Positions 8,301 to 15,408 of a stretch of DNA of 38,919 bases are shown piece by piece. The stretch covers positions 1 through 38,919 of the forward strand of contig CADBIY010000012.1 in the NCBI GenBank assembly GCA_902794895.1. Reading direction: 5' to 3'. Both the position numbers and the translations under genes were made by a program. Numbering within the stretch: the first letter of the stretch is position 1; the number at the start of each line of letters is the position of its first letter. Below the pieces are notes generated by a model. It did not search any database. It was not told the origin of the DNA and worked only from the letters and a program-made list of their open reading frames with translations. This DNA is from Candidatus Avelusimicrobium vaccinum. Lineage in GTDB: Bacteria > Elusimicrobiota > Elusimicrobia > Elusimicrobiales > Elusimicrobiaceae.

Positions 8301-9964
8301 CCCTGCATGAATTGTTTATGTTGTTCAACATCTGTAAATCCAAAAGATTCAAAATATAATTGCGCCATATTGCGCAGACCGGACACGCTGGATCCGAGGT
8401 TCTGTTGAACCCAGGCTCCATTTACATTCTTATATAAATTATCCTGATGTCCAATCGCGGAACGGCAGTAAATGCTTTCTAACGCATTCGCAAAATATTG
8501 CCGGTCTGCGGCAGACATATTCACCTGGTGTGCGCTAATTAAAAATGAGGCCAATTCCACCGCCGTTACTACACTGGATGTAGTTTGCGTTTTAACATCG
8601 GCGGCTTTTTTTAACAAGGTAATCAAATTTGTCAAACGTGCACCTTGCAAATCTTCTTCCGTCAAATTTTGTTGCAAAGAAGCCGCAACCATAGAATATA
8701 ACAGGGTAGAGGTTTGCAGGTAATTGCCGTAAGGAATATCATTCATAGTCGTATACCGCTCTTGCGGAGTCAGCTTCTTGGTCAAAGTGTCCAAGCGATT
8801 CATGAACATCGATAGATCAGGCCAGGCATCTTTGGAAATATGGGTTCCATCCTCCTCAATCAGTATGCCGGATTTTTCACGAAGTAACCCGAACGGTATG
8901 GCATAGTTCAGAGTCATTTGAAGTTGCATAGAAACAGACGAAGGATCATCATTTTTTATGTTAGCACTCAATAACTCTATGTCAGAAATAAATTTATCAA
9001 ATTCCCTTTGTCCCAAACCGCCCCCTTTCTCTTTTGACCCGAACGTCAGAATGCTATCGTTGTTATAATGATAAAAAATATCTTTATGATGGCCGTAAAG
9101 AATTTTAAGTTCAAAGATAGCAAGATTCCACAGCATCAGTCGCAGACTGCCAATTGCACGTATGTCATTAACAGACCGGTTGAAAATATCGGATTTATTT
9201 TCCAAAAAAGCCAAACGATATAAAGCGCGCTGTTCCAGTTCGGAAGCATAAAACGCCAACCCTTCCAACACGTCCTCATCTGTTATATTCATTGCGGATT
9301 GGAACCAAATACTTAAGGCTTCTGCAGCGACTGCCGTTACCACCGGATCATATCCCGAGGGATCATACGGATCCATAAAATCGATTAACTCTCCAAACTC
9401 AAAATCAGGACTGTTAAGACGTGATGTTAATTGTGTAATGACCCAGTTTTCAAATAAACCTTGCTGATCACGCCAAGTAACCACCGTTTTAAATCCCGCA
9501 CCCACCCGGGTTTCTTGATGCAAATAAGGATCTCTAGGAGCCGCCGGCCGGGCGGGTTTAGAAGATCTAGGGGTAAACGGAACCGGTTGTATGGGTCTAC
9601 GTATAGCGGTAGACTCGGAAATGGCTTCGGTTTGGATTTGCATAGGTCCGGCCTCTTGATGTGCCGCTCTACGTCCGCGTGCCGCAAAACCTTTTCCGGA
9701 GTTTTTTTTAGCCCCCTGTTGATGACGGCAGACAATCTCTTTGGCAAGGTCTGTCTGCCGGAAACGATCCGCCGCGCGTAATCTTTCATCGGTAAGGGTT
9801 TTATCAGGTTCACACGCCTTGTTGGAGTTGCTTTGCACTTGAGAACTCAATTGCTGGCTAATAGATTGCGTAGTCGGCACAGCGGCCCGAACGACGGGAG
9901 CAGGAAAAATAACCTCTAACAAAAACACAACTGATAAAATACGGGAAATCCATTGGCGAAACAT
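5372..9964 (-). CDS. Giant exported protein (1530 aa) with an internal DnaJ-type J domain
   Basis: No full-length family is recognised. The N-terminus is a signal peptide (hydrophobic to Val-Val-Arg-Ala, about residue 27). A basic, proline-rich linker follows to about residue 145. A large helical region comes next, then a hydrophobic stretch around residues 625-653 (VMGAVLVEILTWVAF) that could be a membrane segment. A textbook J domain lies at about 916-977: YYEILGV, then the HPD motif at 944-946, then a KRVAEAYDVLRNPEKR helix. After about residue 1200 the chain is Gln/Glu-rich and probably coiled coil. The ATG at 9964 has AGGAG eight bases upstream. HPD normally stimulates DnaK-type Hsp70 in the cytoplasm, so a J domain behind a signal peptide is odd. 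With one membrane segment after the signal, the J domain could face either side. The gene is monocistronic, divergent from ackA, and has a strong terminator. Confidence 0.85.
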   Translation of the reverse strand: MFRQWISRILSVVFLLEVIFPAPVVRAAVPTTQSISQQLSSQVQSNSNKACEPDKTLTDERLRAADRFRQTDLAKEIVCRHQQGAKKNSGKGFAARGRRAAHQEAGPMQIQTEAISESTAIRRPIQPVPFTPRSSKPARPAAPRDPYLHQETRVGAGFKTVVTWRDQQGLFENWVITQLTSRLNSPDFEFGELIDFMDPYDPSGYDPVVTAVAAEALSIWFQSAMNITDEDVLEGLAFYASELEQRALYRLAFLENKSDIFNRSVNDIRAIGSLRLMLWNLAIFELKILYGHHKDIFYHYNNDSILTFGSKEKGGGLGQREFDKFISDIELLSANIKNDDPSSVSMQLQMTLNYAIPFGLLREKSGILIEEDGTHISKDAWPDLSMFMNRLDTLTKKLTPQERYTTMNDIPYGNYLQTSTLLYSMVAASLQQNLTEEDLQGARLTNLITLLKKAADVKTQTTSSVVTAVELASFLISAHQVNMSAADRQYFANALESIYCRSAIGHQDNLYKNVNGAWVQQNLGSSVSGLRNMAQLYFESFGFTDVEQHKQFMQGLAKMHRAFKTPRTVYKKVNPAVDHLLSWEEKLDGRTTTRKISQLPPGDFYYKCVLDDNYKGNDILKAKEVGRVMGAVLVEILTWVAFDGALRIIGKFVSPIFRTGIAGVKALPRAIKVAGRTARTGRMAGLAAGARELREAVVLANRVKKFQNQAGTITAVTNGGMKATTSVTEGQLALPGPGVTATSTPHALKVETVYEMVPALRPWTKWTDMYNRRLFGLGPARKEIEAVVLTQGKRTVTVNMRELGLENGIQTLGDWERMLSAAADNGFKFEPLTGAALRQARAEAYMTAQAAQKVSAQNWLSSHMPGATKYWKYEGAEKGWVQISQQEFMNLHSGLVRNQAHVSGVLSKKGNEVVENYYEILGVARTATDKEIQQAFRRQAILTHPDKGGNMEAMYKRVAEAYDVLRNPEKRAAFDRMLDLGGTAMLENEAGQSLAITLKGGVFDGSNGVAFGSASKDLSDVVGNVQKYMEDNGMFNPFRVNIAKLPSYWQGSYYSITRFLPAMYGADFLLQDHFRQSLSSQVESEQKEVLAPFQAGLEALEQKAKEQNLPPTLPSLYERVSSVEPLVGSWLGMPYLSFAGSSMGEVLYQTWHNVLEPFSPWKLHLINQDNRQMLRENASYMLANDAVMGAVQDQLKQESIEAAMKPLRQQYQESISQIRQQYGETFAKEADEYWKQFLQEIESVLNANKTEEEQQQEIERLNRQLALQLQRSATVAQVTAEKKSFMAAYASAPVAVQKQVEELYDRYIKEVTGIVSNLKLSDSKVGNLIEKAGKKLSEQLERLLKSLGMDAGSAAAAQAQDPGIYYELENIEDEADYFSYVYHNFLTTYMEIYPEEVRDPLVSLLEPALKRMDEIVASNELSEPQKRAQLQQIKKNVMLQASNILQSHEPDYLKQFYAVRSQMISSAVLYSDSCVASIQYMLDEQEQVFQALLPELETKTKERRQKKIQQFFNELQEKFVRLLNTAESAY

Positions 9965-10000
9965 AAAACGTTCTCCTTATTGTGTAAGATTTACATTAAT

Positions 10001-10006
10001 ATTATA
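10001..10006 (-). promoter_or_regulatory. -10 box for the giant J-domain gene
   Basis: TATAAT on the minus strand (10006 to 10001, in context TTTCTATAATATT) lies 36 bases before the ATG at 9964. No convincing -35 is seen at 16-18 bases. A palindrome at 10028-10045 overlaps where the -35 would be. Confidence 0.5.
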
Positions 10007-10027
10007 GAAATTTTTTAAAATTTATCC

Positions 10028-10045
10028 ATAGGTCATAAGACCTAT
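10028..10045. promoter_or_regulatory. Palindrome between divergent promoters (candidate operator)
   Basis: ATAGGTC-ATAA-GACCTAT is a perfect seven-plus-seven inverted repeat located in the -35 region of the J-domain gene and about 55 bases upstream of the ackA -10. It has no T tract, so it is unlikely to be a terminator. The half-site GACCTA also occurs as a direct pair upstream of clpP. Confidence 0.4.
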
Positions 10046-10098
10046 CATTTCAATAGGACTAACATCGCATATTTTTCCTGCCGATTTAATGATTTTTT

Positions 10099-10107
10099 TG
10101 CTACAAT
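10099..10107 (+). promoter_or_regulatory. Extended -10 promoter of ackA
   Basis: TGCTACAAT (10099-10107), preceded by a T run, is an extended -10. A weak TGCCGA (10079-10084) lies 17 bases upstream. Initiation near 10114 gives a leader of about 50 bases before the ATG at 10166. Confidence 0.6.
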
Positions 10108-10165
10108 GAAATAGAAAGTTATTTTCTTTCTACTTTTCCCGGCAGGGATCAATAAAGGATAAAAC

Positions 10166-11530
10166 ATGATTATTTTATTTTTAAACTGTGGAAGTTCCTC
10201 TGTAAAATACAGCGTCTATGATTGGGATCAAAAGAAAAGTCTTTGTGCCGGAACGGTAGAACGTATTGGCATTGACGGCTCTTGCATTACGCATGACCGG
10301 CCCGGTCTTCCTTCTTTTGAATTAAAACGCAACTGCAAAGACCATAAAGATGCAATCAATTTAGTAATTAATACGCTGACTGACAAAGAACATGGCGTCA
10401 TTGAAAATATTAACGTGATTAGCGCGGTTGGGCACCGTATCGTACATGGCGGAAAATTTGCAAAATCGGTTATTGTGGATGACAGCGTGGTGGCTGAACT
10501 TCGCAATATTGCCGATTTAGCCCCCCTTCACAATCCGGCTCACATCATGGGAATTGAAGCAGCCCGTTCTATTTTGCCCAACGTAACCCACGTATGTGTG
10601 ATGGATACGGCCTTTCACCAAACCATGCCGGCATCTGCCTATATGTACGCCTTACCGCGTAAATGGTATACCGATTACAATATCCGCCGCTATGGGTTCC
10701 ATGGTTCTTCCGTCTTATATACTTCAAGACGGGCCGCCGTACTCATGGACAAAAATGTAGACGAAATGAACACTATTGTCTGCCATATCGGGGCAGGGGC
10801 CAGCGTAACCGCGGTTAAGAACGGTCAATGCGTAGACACCAGTATGGGACTAACTCCGTTAGAAGGACTTGTGATGGGTTCCCGCTCCGGGGATATTGAT
10901 CCGTCCGTTTGTTTCCACATGATGCACAAATTGAATATGAGCCCGGATGAAATGTATACCATTTTAAATAAAAAGAGCGGTATGTATGCCCTGACCGGGG
11001 ACCGTTTTTCCGACCAACGCGATGTACGCAAAGGAACGGAAAACGGAGATGAACTTTGCAAGTTAGCCGTAGATGTACAAGCCCACCGTATTAAAAAATA
11101 TATCGGCGCGTATATGGCCGTGTTAGGACGGTTGGATTGCATTGTTTTTACCGCAGGCATTGGGGAACGTGCCCCGGATGTACGGGCCCGGGTGCTTAAA
11201 GGACTTGAAAACTTTGGTATTATTCTTGACGAAGAACGCAATGATGCGGCAAACACCAATAAAGCGGAATGCCGTATTTCTGCCGATAATTCTCCTGTAA
11301 AAGTATTTGTAATTCCCACGGACGAAGAAATTGTAGGTGTACAGGATATTGTGGCCTTACTGGCCGGAACGTATGACGTATACACAAAGTTCCGTTACAT
11401 TTTTCAGGAAAAAGAATACCGCAATAAATTGCGGGATGCGGCCTTTATTGAGGAGGTTAAAAAACGCCCCTTCTTATTAAAAGCAGCCGTTAACCTGCCG
11501 GATGCCTTGAAGCAGGAAAACAAACAGTAA
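10166..11530 (+). CDS. ackA: Acetate kinase with a C-terminal extension
   Basis: Acetate kinase interconverts acetyl phosphate plus ADP with acetate plus ATP, the energy-yielding end of mixed fermentation. The family signatures are present in order: NCGSSSVKY (Asn7), GHRIVHGG, MDTAFHQTMP, RYGFHGSS, SMGLTPLEGLVMGSRSGDID, FTAGIGER and VIPTDEEI. Two points are unusual. The second phosphate loop reads H-I-G-A210-G, where most members have G-N-G. The protein is 454 residues, about 50 longer than usual, because of a basic tail (YRNKLRDAAFIEEVKKRPF and onward). The ATG at 10166 has AAAGGA about seven bases upstream. Phosphotransacetylase is not adjacent. A hairpin terminator follows, then the phosphate-uptake genes. 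The kinase call is firm; strict substrate choice (acetate over propionate) is family-level inference. Confidence 0.95.
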   Translation: MIILFLNCGSSSVKYSVYDWDQKKSLCAGTVERIGIDGSCITHDRPGLPSFELKRNCKDHKDAINLVINTLTDKEHGVIENINVISAVGHRIVHGGKFAKSVIVDDSVVAELRNIADLAPLHNPAHIMGIEAARSILPNVTHVCVMDTAFHQTMPASAYMYALPRKWYTDYNIRRYGFHGSSVLYTSRRAAVLMDKNVDEMNTIVCHIGAGASVTAVKNGQCVDTSMGLTPLEGLVMGSRSGDIDPSVCFHMMHKLNMSPDEMYTILNKKSGMYALTGDRFSDQRDVRKGTENGDELCKLAVDVQAHRIKKYIGAYMAVLGRLDCIVFTAGIGERAPDVRARVLKGLENFGIILDEERNDAANTNKAECRISADNSPVKVFVIPTDEEIVGVQDIVALLAGTYDVYTKFRYIFQEKEYRNKLRDAAFIEEVKKRPFLLKAAVNLPDALKQENKQ

Positions 11531-11538
11531 TTTATGCG

Positions 11539-11570
11539 CGCCCGTTTGATTGTTTCAAACGGGCGTTTTT
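11539..11570 (+). terminator. Rho-independent terminator after ackA
   Basis: CGCCCGTTTGA (11539-11549) pairs with TCAAACGGGCG (11555-11565) and is followed by TTTTT. It starts nine bases after the ackA stop codon. Confidence 0.9.
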
Positions 11571-11618
11571 GCAAAAAGACCCCGTTCCCCACGGAACCAA
11601 TAAATAAAAGGAGCACGT

Positions 11619-12236
11619 ATGTTCTTACCCAGAGAGGAAAAATTTTTTGACTTGTTTGATAAGCAAGCAGAAAATATTGTACACGCAGCAGAATACTATC
11701 GCAAACTGGTGGAGGAAGGTGCATTTACCCCCGAAAATGTGCGCAAAATGCATGAATTTGAACACTACGGAGATGAACTAACCCATAACACCATCAATAC
11801 CCTAAACGAAACGTTTATCACCCCGTTTGACCGGGAAGATATTTTAGCCCTTGCAAACCGCTTGGATGATATTATTGATAATATCTATCTTTTAGCCAAT
11901 CGTTTTTATTTATATAAAATCTCTAAACCTACCGAATATAGTAAAAAATTAGCGGTACTTCTGGAACAAACTTCCCGCGCTTTACAAAAAGCATTGGTGG
12001 CTTTACGCAATAAAAAGAATATGACGGAAACTCTCCGGCAATGCGTGGAAATTAACCGTTTGGAAAATGAAGGAGACGTTTTGCGGGATGAAGCCATTTC
12101 CTATTTATTTGCTAATGAAAAAGATCCCATTATGGTTATTAAGCAAAAAGAACTGTACGAAATTGCCGAAACTACCAGTGATTTCTGTGAACATGTAGCC
12201 AACATGGTAGAATCCATCTTGGTAAAAAATAATTAA
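11619..12236 (+). CDS. DUF47/PhoU-like accessory protein of the phosphate transporter
   Basis: This 205-residue, all-helical, soluble protein belongs to the DUF47 (PhoU-like, TIGR00153) group that pairs with PiT phosphate transporters and is thought to regulate them or sense phosphate. The first part has the repeated E/D-rich helices of the family (KMHEFEHYGDELTHNTINTL) and a matching second half (CVEINRLENEGDVLRDEAI), the internal duplication typical of PhoU folds. These E/D-x-x-x-D motifs bind metals in PhoU relatives. A strong AAAAGGAG ribosome-binding site precedes the ATG at 11619. The stop is only 12 bases before the transporter gene, so the two form an operon. No promoter is obvious in the 48 bases after the ackA terminator, so some read-through is possible. 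Confidence 0.9.
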   Translation: MFLPREEKFFDLFDKQAENIVHAAEYYRKLVEEGAFTPENVRKMHEFEHYGDELTHNTINTLNETFITPFDREDILALANRLDDIIDNIYLLANRFYLYKISKPTEYSKKLAVLLEQTSRALQKALVALRNKKNMTETLRQCVEINRLENEGDVLRDEAISYLFANEKDPIMVIKQKELYEIAETTSDFCEHVANMVESILVKNN

Positions 12237-12248
12237 CAGGCGTACATT

Positions 12249-13298
12249 ATGGCATGGATTATCTTTTTAATTCTTTTGGCGCTCTTTTTTGATTATTTAA
12301 ACGGATTTCATGATGCGGCGAATGCTGTTTCTACCGTTATTTCCACACGTGTGCTTTCTCCACGTTTAGCGGTCTGGTGGGCAGCCTTTTTTAACTTCGT
12401 GGCGTTTTTGATTTTTGGTACGGCCGTAGCAAAAACAATTGGTGCTGGCATTATTCATACCCAATTTATAGACTCTAATTTAGTATTTGGGGCTTTAGTG
12501 GGTGCCTGTGGCTGGAACCTAATTACTTGGTGGTTTGGGTTACCATCCAGTTCTTCCCATGCATTAATCGGCGGGTTAATTGGAGCCGGGCTTCTTAAAG
12601 GTGGTCCGCAAGCGTTAGTAGCAAGCGGTATTATAAAAACGGTAGCATTTATCTTTATAGCACCACTATTAGGCTTTTTGTTTAGCACCGTGGTTGGGAT
12701 TATAGTGTTTAATATTGCCAATCATTTTAAACCTTCAAAAGTAGACGGATTTTTCCGTCGGGCCGAATTATTTTCCGCAGCGGCTTATTCCTTGGGATAT
12801 GGAGGGAACGACGCACAAAAAACAATGGGTATTATCAGCATGTTACTCGTTGGAGGTATGGCCGCGGGAACGGATGTTACTGCATTGCAAGAATTTTTCT
12901 ACTCGCATCAAGAATTAGCGGCCATTCATAACGGTGAATTTATTGTACCGTTTTCTGTGGTAATTATCTGCCAAGCAGCGATTGCACTGGGCACGCTCTC
13001 AGGCGGGTGGCGTATTGTCAAAACGATGGGCCAAAAAATCACGCGCCTTCGCCCGGTGGACGGTTTTTGTGCCGAAGCCGCTGCCGGTAGTTCTATTTTC
13101 ATTGCTTCTTTTTTAGGGATTCCGGTCAGCACGACCCACACGATTACAGGTGCTATCGTGGGTATTGGGGCATTACGCCGTTTATCCGGAGTACATTGGG
13201 GCGTAGCACGGCGCATTATATGGGCGTGGTTTATCACCATTCCAGCCGCAGCGTTAATTGCCGCCATTTCATACGGATTGCGCGTTTGGTTGTTTTAA
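12249..13298 (+). CDS. pit: PiT-family inorganic phosphate transporter
   Basis: A low-affinity, ion-coupled inner-membrane phosphate permease of 349 residues with about ten hydrophobic segments. The duplicated PiT signature is visible in both halves: GFHDAANAVSTVISTRVLSP near the N-terminus and YGGNDAQKTMGIISM in the middle. The matched halves LPSSSSHALIGGLIGAG and IPVSTTHTITGAIVGIG are also characteristic. Length fits the shorter bacterial members, without the large central cytoplasmic loop of E. coli PitA. The gene follows the DUF47 partner by 12 bases with a weak ribosome-binding site, suggesting coupled expression. A bidirectional terminator closes the operon. Substrate (phosphate rather than sulfate) is inferred from the DUF47 pairing. 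Confidence 0.93.
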   Translation: MAWIIFLILLALFFDYLNGFHDAANAVSTVISTRVLSPRLAVWWAAFFNFVAFLIFGTAVAKTIGAGIIHTQFIDSNLVFGALVGACGWNLITWWFGLPSSSSHALIGGLIGAGLLKGGPQALVASGIIKTVAFIFIAPLLGFLFSTVVGIIVFNIANHFKPSKVDGFFRRAELFSAAAYSLGYGGNDAQKTMGIISMLLVGGMAAGTDVTALQEFFYSHQELAAIHNGEFIVPFSVVIICQAAIALGTLSGGWRIVKTMGQKITRLRPVDGFCAEAAAGSSIFIASFLGIPVSTTHTITGAIVGIGALRRLSGVHWGVARRIIWAWFITIPAAALIAAISYGLRVWLF

Positions 13299-13308
13299 TT
13301 CTTGATTT

Positions 13309-13344
13309 AAAAAATACCCGGGTGAATAAACCCGGGTATTTTTT
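13309..13344. terminator. Bidirectional terminator between pit and the aminotransferase gene
   Basis: AAAAAATACCCGGGT (13309-13323) pairs perfectly with ACCCGGGTATTTTTT (13330-13344) around a six-base loop, with T tracts on both strands. It serves the convergent pit and nad operons, and the distal arm overlaps the stop codon of the aminotransferase gene. Confidence 0.9.
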
Positions 13345-14548
13345 AAATATTTTCTTTAATAGTTTGTGCGAGTCGTTTCAGTCCTTCCACTATTTGCTCC
13401 GGCGACGAATAGGAAAAATTCAAACGCATATCATTGCGCACATTACCGGACGGATAGAAATCCACCCCCGCTACAAACGCTACTTTGTTTTCAATGGCTT
13501 TGTGTAGCAGTTCACTGGCGTTCATATGCTTAGGAAGCGTTAGCCATAAGAAAAGTCCCCCTTCCGGGCGTGTCCAAGAAATTCCTTCCGGCATAACTTC
13601 TGCCAGTGTTTTAAGCATTAAATCGCGCTTTTGACGGTATACCCCGATTAATTCCTGAATATGTACTCGCAGACGGCCACTTTTTAAATATGCGGCGGTG
13701 GCTAATTGTAAAATAGGGGAAGAGCATAAGTCCATTGCTTGCTTTAAAATCACAAATTTACGGATGACATCTTCCGGACCTACAATATAACCCAAGCGGA
13801 AACCGGGCACAAAAATTTTAGAGAATGTAAACAAGGTAATTACATTTCCTTCCCCTTTATCCAACGCATAAAATGTCTTTGGGGAAACCCCTTCAAAACG
13901 CACTTGGCGATAGGGAGAATCTTCCAGCACAAAAGTATGATACTTTTTTACAATTTCTAAAATTTTAATACGGCGGTCTTCGGGAATAGTAGTGCCGGTC
14001 GGATTTTGGAAATCCGGCACTAAATAGACATATTTGCACCGACGGCCTTGCTGTTTCAAAGAGGCAAGTTCTTTTTCCAAGGCCTCCGGAATCATTCCAT
14101 ATTCATCACTATCTGCCCCAATAATATCGGCTCCTGCCACCTGAAATGCTTGCAACGCACCCAAATAAGTGGGAGCGGCGGTAATAATAGCATCTCCGGG
14201 ATTTACAAAAATCCGGGCTGCCATATCTAAGGCTTGCTGGGATGCCGACACCACCAATATTTGGGAAGAATTTACCGTAATATTTTCCGTATCTTGCAAT
14301 AATTTAATAAGTTCCGTTTTCAGTTTATCTTGCCCTTCCGTGGTGCCATATTGTAACGATTCCTTCGGATGTTCCAAAACTACCTGATTCATAATCTCAG
14401 CCACTTCTTTAACAGGGAATAAATTGGGATCCGGTAATCCGCCTGCAAATGAAATAATTTCAGGACGGGAAATAACTTTTAACAATTCGCGTATCGCCGA
14501 TGCCTTGGACCGGCTTACCACTTGGGAATACAACTCACTATAATTCAT
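13343..14548 (-). CDS. Class I/II PLP aminotransferase (2-aminoadipate/MocR-like type)
   Basis: A fold-type I pyridoxal-phosphate aminotransferase of 401 residues. It opens with ISFAGGLPDPNLFPV, the hallmark of the LysN/aromatic/MocR-type subgroup. The cofactor-binding YLVPDFQNPTGTTIP (Asn, Asp region), the lysine in FTFSKIFVPGFRLGYI (Schiff-base Lys) and the C-terminal arginine in NDMRLNFSYSSPEQI follow as expected. The ribosome-binding site GAGGA lies five bases before the ATG. It is 26 bases after nadC on the same strand, last in the lipoprotein-nadA-nadC operon. Its amino acid substrate cannot be read from sequence. Candidates are aspartate, aromatic amino acids, 2-aminoadipate or leucine. 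Its location may hint at aspartate metabolism, the NadA/NadB substrate, but no nadB is in the window. Confidence 0.88.
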   Translation of the reverse strand: MNYSELYSQVVSRSKASAIRELLKVISRPEIISFAGGLPDPNLFPVKEVAEIMNQVVLEHPKESLQYGTTEGQDKLKTELIKLLQDTENITVNSSQILVVSASQQALDMAARIFVNPGDAIITAAPTYLGALQAFQVAGADIIGADSDEYGMIPEALEKELASLKQQGRRCKYVYLVPDFQNPTGTTIPEDRRIKILEIVKKYHTFVLEDSPYRQVRFEGVSPKTFYALDKGEGNVITLFTFSKIFVPGFRLGYIVGPEDVIRKFVILKQAMDLCSSPILQLATAAYLKSGRLRVHIQELIGVYRQKRDLMLKTLAEVMPEGISWTRPEGGLFLWLTLPKHMNASELLHKAIENKVAFVAGVDFYPSGNVRNDMRLNFSYSSPEQIVEGLKRLAQTIKENI

Positions 14549-14574
14549 CTTTTCCTCTTTTCTTCTTTGCGCTG

Positions 14575-15408
14575 CTATTTAATATATTGTACTATTTTTA
14601 AACTTAAATCTTTAGAAGGCACCGAATGGGTTAACGCCCCCATAGAAATCACATCTACTCCGGTTTGGCAGTAACTTTCCAAATTATTTTTATTAACTCC
14701 ACCGGATACTTCAATAATGGCGCGGCCCGCAATCTCTTTTTTACAGGTCAAAATCTCTTGGGGAGTCATGTTATCCAGCATAATAATATCGGCTCCTGCC
14801 GACAAGGCCTCGCGTACTTCCTCTAAATTAGTAGTTTCAACTTCTACTTTAGGCGTATGTCCAATAACCGATTTGATTTTTTTAACAGCACGCATAATCG
14901 ATCCGGCCGCAGCAATGTGATTGTCTTTAATCATCACACTATCGGCTAAACTGATGCGGTGATTGCGGGCTCCCCCCACCCGCACAGCATATTTATCTAA
15001 CCGGCGTAACCCCGGTTGCGTTTTGCGGGTATCCACAATCATAACGCCATATTTTTGACCGATAGCGGCATATTCCCGCGAAGCCGTGGCAATCCCACTC
15101 ATGCGTTGCATAAAATTAAGGGCCGTTCGCTCGGCTTTTAAAATAGAAAGTACCCGTCCTTCTAATTCCAATACGCGTTCGCCTTTTTTTACCCAATCAC
15201 CGTCTTTTTTCAGCGGGCGAAAAATGACACTTTCATCCACCGCATGAAACACTTCCCGTGCGGTATTCATGCCGCAAAGCACTAAATCTTCTTTAGCCGT
15301 AATGGCGGCTATTGCTCGTTCTTCGGGCGAAAAAATCGTATCCGAGGTAATATCCCCCAAACTTAAATCTTCTTCTAACGCAAGTTCAATAATTTTATCG
15401 AGAATCAT
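14575..15408 (-). CDS. nadC: Nicotinate-nucleotide pyrophosphorylase (quinolinate phosphoribosyltransferase)
   Basis: NadC converts quinolinate and PRPP to nicotinate mononucleotide with loss of CO2, the step after NadA in de novo NAD synthesis. Signatures seen: ALEEDLSLGDITSD at the N-terminus, LNFMQRMSGIAT, then DTRKTQPGLRRLDKYAVRVGG with the substrate-binding Arg/Lys residues, NHRISLADSVMIKDNH, VEVETTNLEEV, and IEVSGGVNKNNL near the end. The 277-residue length is standard. The ATG at 15408 overlaps the nadA stop in an ATGA arrangement and has no Shine-Dalgarno of its own, so translation is likely coupled to nadA. The aminotransferase gene follows. Confidence 0.96.
   Translation of the reverse strand: MILDKIIELALEEDLSLGDITSDTIFSPEERAIAAITAKEDLVLCGMNTAREVFHAVDESVIFRPLKKDGDWVKKGERVLELEGRVLSILKAERTALNFMQRMSGIATASREYAAIGQKYGVMIVDTRKTQPGLRRLDKYAVRVGGARNHRISLADSVMIKDNHIAAAGSIMRAVKKIKSVIGHTPKVEVETTNLEEVREALSAGADIIMLDNMTPQEILTCKKEIAGRAIIEVSGGVNKNNLESYCQTGVDVISMGALTHSVPSKDLSLKIVQYIK

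Noticed and set aside
9461-9781. 106-codon plus-strand open frame inside the giant gene
   Set aside because: It is antisense to the basic linker of the J-domain protein, has no ribosome-binding site, and its arginine-rich content reflects the opposite strand.
10825-11385. 186-codon minus-strand open frame across ackA
   Set aside because: The plus strand encodes an unmistakable acetate kinase here; no promoter or ribosome-binding site supports the antisense frame.
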